Below, in pieces: positions 56,949-64,000 of a stretch of 64,000 bases of DNA. The stretch comes from Leptospira soteropolitanensis (GTDB lineage Bacteria; Spirochaetota; Leptospiria; Leptospirales; Leptospiraceae): contig NZ_JAMQPN010000004.1 in the NCBI RefSeq assembly GCF_026151655.1, forward strand, positions 124,001 through 188,000. Reading direction: 5' to 3'. Every line of letters begins with the position of its first letter. Within the stretch, counting starts at the first letter, position 1. The notes under the pieces were generated by a model. It made no database searches and had not been told where the DNA came from. It saw only the letters and a program-made list of their open reading frames with translations. Position numbers and translations under genes: made by a program.

Positions 56949-58481
56949 ATGAAGTTTTCCAAGAGACTTGGTATATATCTCCTAATTGGATTAATCCCAT
57001 TCTTCTATCGTTGGAAGTGGAATGAGAGTTCTGTATTCATATCTAGTGATCCTGAGATAAAATACTATCAATTGATTCATAGTCAAAATGGTGGTAAGGC
57101 CGAAGAGTGTTTTTTTCCTGCAAAGGATTTGGGTTTTACTCAGTCGATGCTTCCCTTTGGTTATCCTTGGGCATTTGAGTTGAAGGATGGACGCTGTGTT
57201 TTTCAATATCCTGTTCTTTTCACATGGCTTCAAAAGATTCTTTTGATTGGGATTTCTTTAAAATGGATCTCTTTTTTCCCCATTCTTTTTTTCTTTTTAA
57301 ATTTTCTCCTATTGGATCATATCATTTCTCGAATTGATCCTGAAGGAATTAGAGTTTTATTGTCTGTAGTTATGATTCAGTGTTTAACTCCGATTTTTTT
57401 ATCCTCACTTGACTATTCTGAGCTTACCATCACGAACTTCTTTTTTTTAGCTTCGATTCTTTCTTATCATTTGTTTATTGAGAAAAAACAATTTAGATTT
57501 GGGCTTTTATTAGCCGTATCAATCGTATTCAATTTTCAGCTTAGGCCAGAATCAACAATCGCTCTAATACTCTATTTAAGTATTTCTTTTCTGTATGAAA
57601 AAGACAAAGTCGGTCTCCTTAAAAGTTTTTCTCCTTATGTTTTCTTAAGTGTATTACTTATGGCTATTTTTTCCATTTGGAATCAATCCGTTTATGGCCA
57701 CTATTTAGGAATGCGTGGTTTGAATACGATGATGGATATGGAAAATGGGCAATTTTCACGCAATCTACTTGGGGAATGGATAGCAGATCTTTGGGGAAAC
57801 CAATTTAAGATTGGAATATTTAGAGGTTACCCCATTTTGTTTTTAGGATTCATTTGTTTTGGATTAAAAAAAGATAAAAGAATGTTCGCCTTTTTAACCG
57901 CAGGTTTAGTTTTTCTTTTAATGCTTCCCATTATTTCTCCTTATCGTGCTGGGGTGGATATATTTGGAATGCGTTACTTTGAAAGTGGAATATATCTACT
58001 TATGATTGGTGTTTTTCTAACTTTTGGAAATCAGAATTCAAAATTGAAGTATTATCTTTTGGTTTTACCTTTTCTTTATTTTTGTTATAAGTCTGATTCT
58101 CGAGCAATCAAACAATGGACTTCTTCTGCAAAATTATACCATCAAGTGATGAATACATTTGATGAGTTAAGTCCGGATTTAATTGTCCATAGAGGCCTTT
58201 CACTTTCTTATCTTGTTGGTATTAGTTATGTGAAGTATCCGCAGATAGCCATTTATTCCAATGAAGATTGGTTAAAAGTCGAAACCATATTGCGAGACCA
58301 GAAAAAAAAGATATTATATTTGGAGTGGGAGGGTAACCAGCTCGTAAATAATGAGTTTCCTGAAAAAATCTGGAAACAGAAGTTCGATATAAACTTTAAA
58401 CTAAATCCTAATGCCTATGTTATTCAATCGGAACACAAGATTGCACATTTCAAAGGATATTTGCTGGAAAGGCCAAAGTGA
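56949..58481 (+). CDS. Multi-spanning membrane protein, GT-C-like, tandem paralogue 1
   Basis: A 510-residue protein with about eleven spans. After the first span comes a loop SSDPEIKYYQLIHSQ, then KDGRCVFQYPVLFTW; FQLRPESTIALILY lies between later spans and SPYRAGVDIFGMRYFE in a conserved loop. The next protein has the same blocks in order, so they are a tandem duplication. The topology and acidic first loop suggest a periplasmic GT-C sugar transferase, but I know no characterised member. Confidence 0.55.
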   Translation: MKFSKRLGIYLLIGLIPFFYRWKWNESSVFISSDPEIKYYQLIHSQNGGKAEECFFPAKDLGFTQSMLPFGYPWAFELKDGRCVFQYPVLFTWLQKILLIGISLKWISFFPILFFFLNFLLLDHIISRIDPEGIRVLLSVVMIQCLTPIFLSSLDYSELTITNFFFLASILSYHLFIEKKQFRFGLLLAVSIVFNFQLRPESTIALILYLSISFLYEKDKVGLLKSFSPYVFLSVLLMAIFSIWNQSVYGHYLGMRGLNTMMDMENGQFSRNLLGEWIADLWGNQFKIGIFRGYPILFLGFICFGLKKDKRMFAFLTAGLVFLLMLPIISPYRAGVDIFGMRYFESGIYLLMIGVFLTFGNQNSKLKYYLLVLPFLYFCYKSDSRAIKQWTSSAKLYHQVMNTFDELSPDLIVHRGLSLSYLVGISYVKYPQIAIYSNEDWLKVETILRDQKKKILYLEWEGNQLVNNEFPEKIWKQKFDINFKLNPNAYVIQSEHKIAHFKGYLLERPK

Positions 58482-60091
58482 AACAATTAAAAGTTTGGTT
58501 ATTTCAATTTTTAAATTTTTTAACTCGAAAACAAATTCTTGTTATTCTGTTACTTGCATTAGTATCTTTTTTTGTCTATAAAAGAATTACTTGGGACTCT
58601 GGAATTAGTCCACTGATTCAATCTGATTCACAGATCAAACTTTACCAAACGATTCAATATAAGGAAAATGGGCTTAAACAACACGAGTGTTATTCGAAAA
58701 ATAATGAAATAGACCCTGAATATCGATTTTATCCCTTCCGATACCCTTGGGTTTATTTCATTGGTCAGGATGGTGACACAAAAGAATGTGTTTTCCAATA
58801 TCCAACATTTTTTGCACAGTTTTTTTCCATTCTCCCATTGCCTTACCGACTCTTCAATGGAGTAGTTTTACTTTTATATTTTTTACTTACGGTAGGTATC
58901 GTTTTTTTTATTCGTTCTGTTTTTCATGTTCGTAAAGTTGAAAATCTATATTTGGCATCCATTTTATTTTTAGTTGGTTATTGTGTTTCCAGCGCTATTG
59001 AGTTCTCGGAAAGTATTCCTTCTCATATTTTTTTATTAACTTTTTTTTATGGAGTGTTGTCCTTAGAAAGTTCAAAAAAAAGAGCAGGTGTTGTCGAATT
59101 TTTGGCCGGGTTCGCCGGAGCTGTATCGATTTTTCTTCGTTCCGAATCTGCTATTTATATCGGAATATTGGGTCTTATGGTTTTGATACTGAACCGCTTT
59201 AGGTTATTATTTCTAGTTAAAAAATATTCTTTGCTTTTGTTTGGTCTTACTATCGCTATAATTTTGTTAGGTGCGTATAACTTAATTGAGTTTGGTGAAA
59301 TATTAGGTGTAAGAAGCAAGGTAAGTCTCAATGACTTTCATCGATTGCAAATAAGTGATAGATTGTATTTTTTTAAAGAGTTTATGTTCGGCAATACTTT
59401 TCGGACTGGATTTGTATCCTACTGTTTTCCATTGATTATTTTTATTGGTTTTGTGGTTTATCGCGGAAGCTTATCAAATTCGCAGAAACTAGTGCTTTGG
59501 GTTGGACTTTTATCTCTGCTTTTGGTTGTAATCCTGAGTCCTTATTCTCAAGGCGGATTGTATCTTGGATTACGATATACAGAGTTTTCTTATGTGCTGC
59601 TTACCATATTTGTGATTTCAGTCTTTGCTAATGAAGGAAGTGCAGATAGACGCCAGTGGTTACTTTTATTAATTGTATTACAAATTGCTTTGGGCTTTTA
59701 CCATGTTAAGCGAAATTTTAAAACAATCGACTTTGTAAAAAAATACCATGAAATTTTGCAGTCGGAATGGCTTAAATATTCAGATGCCCCTGTTATTCAT
59801 TTAAGTACCTTCGATTTGCTACTTATTTCTGATTCCTTTCTAAAAAAACCTCATTTGATAGCAAATAAACAAAGTGAGTTCAGTATTTTGGAAAGTCGAT
59901 TGTTTAAGCTGGGAATTCCCAAATTTCAGGTTTTCGTTTATGATTTTAAACCACCTAAAGATGATAATATTTCCGATGAGTTTTATGACGAATGGGTAAA
60001 TTCTAAATACGAAATTGAATCAAAATATTATAAAAAAACATCGGACTCAAACACTGCGGGTTACCGGTATATGTTGTGGGAAAAAAAATAA
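58478..60091 (+). CDS. Multi-spanning membrane protein, GT-C-like, tandem paralogue 2
   Basis: A 537-residue protein with about eleven spans. Its blocks SDSQIKLYQTIQY, KECVFQYPTFFAQ, FLRSESAIYIGI and SPYSQGGLYLGLRYTEF correspond to those of the preceding protein. The GTG start lies inside the upstream stop (GTGA), the only GTG coupling in the window. It is the last gene of the long plus-strand run; the next gene is convergent after 22 bases. No clear hairpin terminator is visible in that gap. Confidence 0.55.
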   Translation: MKQLKVWLFQFLNFLTRKQILVILLLALVSFFVYKRITWDSGISPLIQSDSQIKLYQTIQYKENGLKQHECYSKNNEIDPEYRFYPFRYPWVYFIGQDGDTKECVFQYPTFFAQFFSILPLPYRLFNGVVLLLYFLLTVGIVFFIRSVFHVRKVENLYLASILFLVGYCVSSAIEFSESIPSHIFLLTFFYGVLSLESSKKRAGVVEFLAGFAGAVSIFLRSESAIYIGILGLMVLILNRFRLLFLVKKYSLLLFGLTIAIILLGAYNLIEFGEILGVRSKVSLNDFHRLQISDRLYFFKEFMFGNTFRTGFVSYCFPLIIFIGFVVYRGSLSNSQKLVLWVGLLSLLLVVILSPYSQGGLYLGLRYTEFSYVLLTIFVISVFANEGSADRRQWLLLLIVLQIALGFYHVKRNFKTIDFVKKYHEILQSEWLKYSDAPVIHLSTFDLLLISDSFLKKPHLIANKQSEFSILESRLFKLGIPKFQVFVYDFKPPKDDNISDEFYDEWVNSKYEIESKYYKKTSDSNTAGYRYMLWEKK

Positions 60092-60113
60092 AACAATGAA
60101 GTTATTTTTTTGA

Positions 60114-61406
60114 TCATTTAGATTGTTCCCTTAATTTGTTTGCGTAATTCAAAATAAGGCGAAGCTTTTCTGAAATTTTTTCTTCATTATCTTTTGTAAA
60201 TTTCCAAAAGATGACAAGCGGTATTAAATATAGTTGGAAATGAATTCGATCAAAAGCTTGTTCTAAGTGTACTTGCGGGTCAAGTGAGGTTAGAAGAAAA
60301 ATCCCTGTGTAAATAGAAATAGAGATTAGGTAGAGTAATACAGTGATCCTTAAATTCAAACTTCCCCAAAATAGAACAAGAAGGAGTAGGGTCAAAAGAA
60401 AGCCTTTTGTGAGTGAAAGATAAAATTTAAGAAAAAAATCTATTACTAACAACCATAGACTTCCATTTAGCAATCGTTCTAGGATAAAATTTGTTCCGGG
60501 AGAAGATTGGTTGATTGCTTTAAAGTCTGAAGATAAAAAGCTACCTTTTGCTAGTAAATACCAAGTGGGAGCACCAAATGCAACCAATAGAAAAAGACCT
60601 AGGATTAGAAATTGTTTTGTAATTCGTCTTTCTATATAGCTTAAGAAAAAGAAAAAAACTAAAATGACGATTGTGATTAACAAGGCTTCACTTTTTAAAT
60701 TAGTAAGTAATGAAAGAGATAAAAATAACAAAACTTGCGATTTTTTTTTATCTCTTTCTATTAAATAATAGGTAGCAATCGCAAATGTCACGGAGACTGG
60801 AAAGTCTGCACATAAATCAGATACCACAAGTAAATAGTTGGGGTGGAATAAAAAAGTTCCAGTAAGAATGATAAAACCCCATCTTATAGATGGATTCTTT
60901 ATCTCTAGTAACCTATCTGTGAAAAATAAATACAATAGAGCCAGATATAGATAGTTAGGAATTTTGGCTGTAATCAGGAAACTGTTTACACTGGAAAAAA
61001 CAAGGGATAAGTCTGCATGGAGTAGAGGTATTCCCAGTGGATAATTTGGCATTCTCCAATATTGGTTCCAGAGAGGTATGGGATTTCCATCCAAAATGGA
61101 GAGGGCTAACATTCGACCTTTTCCAATCCACATAGCATATGCATCCAACATTCCGAAGGGATTTAAACTTAAGCGAATTTCTGTTATATAGCCAATCAAC
61201 ATAAAAAGTAAAAAATTGGCAAAGATCGAAACAAAATCTTGTTTTTTGAATTTATACTTTTTTGATTGGTGAAGGATATGTAAAACCCCAAAAATAAATA
61301 TGATTACAAGAAAGTATAATAGTCCTGTGTAATATTCAGGAAAAAACCCAAGCATGATAAAAGATGCCAAGTTCGTTAAAAGTACTAGGATCAATAAATT
61401 AGTCAT
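60114..61406 (-). CDS. Multi-spanning membrane protein, candidate GT-C transferase
   Basis: A 430-residue hydrophobic protein with about eleven spans on the minus strand. The loop after the third span, NPFGMLDAYAMWIGKGRML, ends in MPNYPLGIPLLHADLS, the sort of acidic first periplasmic loop seen in GT-C enzymes. ATG at 61406 is preferred to TTG at 61418: it has GGAG five bases upstream and overlaps the previous gene's stop as ATGA. Function unknown. Confidence 0.55.
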   Translation of the reverse strand: MTNLLILVLLTNLASFIMLGFFPEYYTGLLYFLVIIFIFGVLHILHQSKKYKFKKQDFVSIFANFLLFMLIGYITEIRLSLNPFGMLDAYAMWIGKGRMLALSILDGNPIPLWNQYWRMPNYPLGIPLLHADLSLVFSSVNSFLITAKIPNYLYLALLYLFFTDRLLEIKNPSIRWGFIILTGTFLFHPNYLLVVSDLCADFPVSVTFAIATYYLIERDKKKSQVLLFLSLSLLTNLKSEALLITIVILVFFFFLSYIERRITKQFLILGLFLLVAFGAPTWYLLAKGSFLSSDFKAINQSSPGTNFILERLLNGSLWLLVIDFFLKFYLSLTKGFLLTLLLLVLFWGSLNLRITVLLYLISISIYTGIFLLTSLDPQVHLEQAFDRIHFQLYLIPLVIFWKFTKDNEEKISEKLRLILNYANKLREQSK

Positions 61407-61852
61407 TGTTTCTCCCAAAAGCAGATAGAGTAGAATTCACCGGTTATGTTTGGTTTACAATTTTGGAAAAGTTGAGCATTTTTATTTTCAATTTTTGAAT
61501 CGGGATTTGCGATGACTATGTGTCCAGACTTGGGTAGTTTCATCTCAAATGAATTTAGGCTAGTGGGCGCTGCTGCCATTTGTAAAACATCAAATTGAAA
61601 AACTTGATTATCAATGTAATATAATTCTTCATTGCCTTGTAGTTCTCTAAATTTTATTGAGAGAGTTGTGATATCTTGAAAATGATTTGGATAAAACATG
61701 TGCGGATAAGCTTGGACAAGTTGTTTCATTGAATCCAAACTTTTTTTTGTGGATCGTATTTGTTTTGTTAGATCTCCCCATATTTGAAACGATAATAATA
61801 TTAAATATATACTAAGGGCAATCGTTAAAAATTTCTTCGTTTTTTCTTTCAT
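61403..61852 (-). CDS. Small single-span membrane or exported protein of unknown function
   Basis: About 149 residues. A positive N-terminus (MKEKTKKF) and a hydrophobic stretch (LTIALSIYLILLSFQIW) look like an uncleaved signal anchor; the remainder is predicted outside the membrane and has two cysteines near the C-terminus (FQNCKPN and SICFW). ATG 61852 has GGGA upstream; TTG 61864 is an alternative. It overlaps the membrane protein at 60114 by ATGA and may work with it. No family recognised. Confidence 0.55.
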   Translation of the reverse strand: MKEKTKKFLTIALSIYLILLSFQIWGDLTKQIRSTKKSLDSMKQLVQAYPHMFYPNHFQDITTLSIKFRELQGNEELYYIDNQVFQFDVLQMAAAPTSLNSFEMKLPKSGHIVIANPDSKIENKNAQLFQNCKPNITGEFYSICFWEKQ

Positions 61853-61981
61853 ATGGAGTCCCAATTTGAACGGGAAAGATAAACCAATCTTTCTTTTTGA
61901 TTAAAAACTGAAAAGATATTTCTACTTTGATAGACAAACCTTTTGTTTTTTTTAGGGGACCTTTCGTTTGATTAGAATCGC

Positions 61982-62009
61982 TTGACTAAAAAGGCTAAAA
62001 TTTTATTCT
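61982..62009 (+). promoter_or_regulatory. Candidate promoter for the gene at 62050
   Basis: TTGACT (61982-61987) and TATTCT (62004-62009) with a 16-base spacer lie in the 197-base divergent region 61853-62049. No clear promoter for the minus-strand pair was picked out in the same region. Confidence 0.35.
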
Positions 62010-62049
62010 TTATGAGTTAACCTGCATTACTTTTAATTCGATAAATTTC

Positions 62050-63564
62050 ATGAAAAAAATATTCCCTTCCTTTTTATTTTCCTCTGGTCCGATTGGTAGC
62101 GGGTTCGTATTCTTGCTTTTCATTTTGTTGGCCTTTTTTTTAAGATATCCATCCTTTGGTTATACCGCAATTGATTGGGATGAGATCACCTATTCTTTGA
62201 TAGGAGAGGGATGGTTACAAGGGAAACTTCCCTTTCGCGATTTGTGGGATATCAAACCGATTGGCATATATTTAGTTTACGCAATCATTCACGGTCTTTT
62301 AGGATTTTCCATTTTTGCAATCCGTGTTTCTACGTTACTTGTGGTTGTTTCTTCAGCTTTTATTATTTGGCTTCTTTTAAGAAAAACAAATCGTTCTTTT
62401 GCCTTTGGAACAGGTTTTGGTTTTTTAATTCTTTTTAGTTATTTTCTCAACGGTCTTTCAGGAAACACGGAATTATTTTATCTATGTCTTGAAACGGTCG
62501 GAGTATGGTTCTTATTTTACGGAAAAAAACAATATCGATTTCTAAGTCCCTTAGCTTTTGGTTTTGCATTCATAATTAAATACAACACAGCATTTGATAT
62601 TTTAGGTTTTTATTTTCTTCACCTCTACATTCATAGAAGGAAAATTTTCAAGAATCCAAAGTCTTTTTTTGGATACGGGCTTTTTTATTCCCTTGCTATA
62701 TTGCCATTTTTAATCAGTACCGCTTGGATTTTTTCTGCTGGGCTTGGGGATTCTTTTTTAGAAACTCACAAAATTCTTTTTTCTAATTACGCGAAAAAAG
62801 TAACCTTTCTTGAAAAAATATTATCATTAAAAACTTATCCAATACTGGCGATTCTTGTTTGCGTTCAGGTTGGAACATTTATTTTATATCTTTGGAAAAG
62901 GAGAGTTCCAAAAATTCTATTGATAAGTTTTTTCTGGACTTTGACTGCTTTCCTTGCTGCCACCTGGACAGGATATTTTTTTGAACATTATTATCTTCCA
63001 ATGATGATACCAACAGTGATTGGATCATCCTTTCTTTTACGTTTCATAAATTACAATTTTTTTCCAAAATACAAACGGGAACTAGTCGTAATCATTGTAA
63101 TATTATTTTTAATTCCTGTGGCTGTAGTTGTTCGTAAAAGAGTGATTAAACTTTCTAAAGTTTATCCAGATATTGCAAAAGAAATTTATGTTGATTTAGA
63201 AAATAAGAAAGTGGATCCTCGCCCAGTATTTGTAGCAAAAGGGACTCATGGAATTTATTCTTTGTATAAACAAATACCTATAAACCGTGTTATACAACCT
63301 GGTAATTTTACAGACAAAACGAACGCTAAGGCTATGTTTATCGACAATGAAGAAATTAAACAGAAGGTAAAAGATAACAAACCTGGGTTAATTTTATTCT
63401 GTGACTTGGACGTTTTTCAAAATCAGATAGGGAATTATGATTCTTCTTGGAATGAAGATCTACTCGTTTTTTATTATGAATATATTCGAAAGGAATATCA
63501 GTATTTTAAGACTTATTTCCCGAATTGCCACGTTTATTTGAAGAACGGGAAGTTTTCTCCATAA
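62050..63564 (+). CDS. GT39/ArnT-like membrane glycosyltransferase
   Basis: A 504-residue protein with about ten spans. The first periplasmic loop YTAIDWDEITYSLIGEGWLQ, with GKLPFRDLWDIKPIGIY after it, carries the Asp-Glu motif and the WDxKP segment of the PMT_2/ArnT-like GT-C superfamily, which use polyprenyl-phosphate sugars. A periplasmic tail of about 140 residues follows the last span. It stands behind its own candidate promoter. The donor might be made by the GT2 at the right edge. The family call is good; the substrate is unknown. Confidence 0.78.
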   Translation: MKKIFPSFLFSSGPIGSGFVFLLFILLAFFLRYPSFGYTAIDWDEITYSLIGEGWLQGKLPFRDLWDIKPIGIYLVYAIIHGLLGFSIFAIRVSTLLVVVSSAFIIWLLLRKTNRSFAFGTGFGFLILFSYFLNGLSGNTELFYLCLETVGVWFLFYGKKQYRFLSPLAFGFAFIIKYNTAFDILGFYFLHLYIHRRKIFKNPKSFFGYGLFYSLAILPFLISTAWIFSAGLGDSFLETHKILFSNYAKKVTFLEKILSLKTYPILAILVCVQVGTFILYLWKRRVPKILLISFFWTLTAFLAATWTGYFFEHYYLPMMIPTVIGSSFLLRFINYNFFPKYKRELVVIIVILFLIPVAVVVRKRVIKLSKVYPDIAKEIYVDLENKKVDPRPVFVAKGTHGIYSLYKQIPINRVIQPGNFTDKTNAKAMFIDNEEIKQKVKDNKPGLILFCDLDVFQNQIGNYDSSWNEDLLVFYYEYIRKEYQYFKTYFPNCHVYLKNGKFSP

Positions 63565-64000
63565 ATCCAATTGTTTCTTTTGCGATATAAATGGGGCGTC
63601 CTTTCACTTCGATAAAGATTCTAGCAATGTATTCCCCAAGGACGCCAATACCAATGAGTTGGATTCCGCCAAGGAAGAGTATAATGACAAGAGTAGAATC
63701 GTAACCTGGGACATCTACACCTTTGAAAATGACACGAATGATTCGATAGATTAAATATAGAAAAGCACTAAAGGATACAAAAAATCCAAAATAACTCCAT
63801 ATTTTTAGCGGCATGGTGCTAAACATTAAAATTCCATCCAAAGCGAAGTTCCAAAGTTTCCAGTAATTCCACTTTGAGGAACCTTTGAACCTAGCATGTC
63901 TTTCATATTCCACATCAATCTGTTTGAATCCTACCCAAGCGAACATTCCTTTTAGAAAACGGTTTTTTTCCTTCATCTTAGAAAGGGCTTCGACTACTTT
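63506..64000 (-). CDS. Polyprenyl-phosphate sugar synthase (GtrB/ArnC-like GT2), 5' truncated at the window edge
   Basis: Only the C-terminal part is visible; codons continue past an internal ATG at 63976 to the end of the window (KVVEALSKM...), so the start lies beyond 64000. Visible are FKQIDVEYERHARFKGSSKW, two membrane helices and the end block GVLGEYIARIFIEVKGRP, which closely parallel the protein at 43765. It would load a sugar on undecaprenyl phosphate. Its 3' end overlaps the 3' end of the plus-strand GT39-like gene by 59 bases, tail to tail. Confidence 0.85.
   Translation of the reverse strand, partial: KVVEALSKMKEKNRFLKGMFAWVGFKQIDVEYERHARFKGSSKWNYWKLWNFALDGILMFSTMPLKIWSYFGFFVSFSAFLYLIYRIIRVIFKGVDVPGYDSTLVIILFLGGIQLIGIGVLGEYIARIFIEVKGRPIYIAKETIGFMEKTSRSSNKRGNSGNKS

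Noticed and set aside
60092..60113. Possible bidirectional terminator between convergent genes
   Set aside because: The 22 bases are T-rich but contain no clear stem-loop.

Overview
The window is most of a very large lipopolysaccharide O-antigen (rfb-type) biosynthesis locus. It is AT-rich, uses TTG start codons often, and packs genes with ATGA, TTGA, GTGA or TAATG overlaps. It contains a LIC12162-family transferase, nonulosonic acid genes and an EPS-associated MarR-type regulator at the left edge. Together these point to the spirochaete genus Leptospira; the species cannot be settled from the sequence. No rRNA, tRNA, CRISPR array, insertion sequence or plasmid function was seen.

Layout. 1-4961: truncated regulator, GDP-L-fucose synthase, a 2-hydroxyacid dehydrogenase, a PglK/MsbA-like ABC exporter and a GT42/DUF115-like protein. 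5052-19319: a nonulosonic (pseudaminic-type) acid block with pseC, pseF, two oxidoreductases, a decayed NeuB/PseI-type synthase relic, a methyltransferase, two HisH/HisF ammonia modules serving three PP-loop amidotransferase-like proteins, then pseG, pseH and pseI. 19336-28887: a LIC12162-family transferase, a sugar-modification cassette of uncertain product (lactonase-like, SDR, HAD, CMP-sugar-type cytidylyltransferase, radical SAM, HisC-like aminotransferase, methyltransferase) and a 607-residue protein of unknown function. 28908-31233: CDP-6-deoxyhexose genes. 33292-37867: CapE/CapF/CapG plus a WbuB-like transferase for N-acetyl-L-fucosamine. 37864-52160: initiating sugar-phosphate transferase, Wzy- and Wzx-like membrane proteins, many glycosyltransferases and UDP-galactopyranose mutase. 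52241-64000: polyprenyl-phosphate-sugar synthases, an O-antigen ligase-like protein and several GT-C-like membrane proteins, two of them on the minus strand, plus a truncated GT2 leaving the right edge.

Working together, these genes would make activated GDP-fucose, CMP-pseudaminic acid (probably amidino-modified), a CDP-6-deoxyhexose, UDP-FucNAc and UDP-Galf. They would assemble them on undecaprenyl phosphate, flip the product with Wzx (and possibly the ABC exporter), polymerise it, and decorate it in the periplasm with polyprenyl-linked sugars.

The least ordinary parts are the NulO synthase relic at about 9040-9359, the doubled amidotransferase supply system containing one PP-loop with a degenerate SGARDS motif, a probable CTG-initiated hisH, and the uncharacterised cytidylyltransferase/radical SAM cassette.
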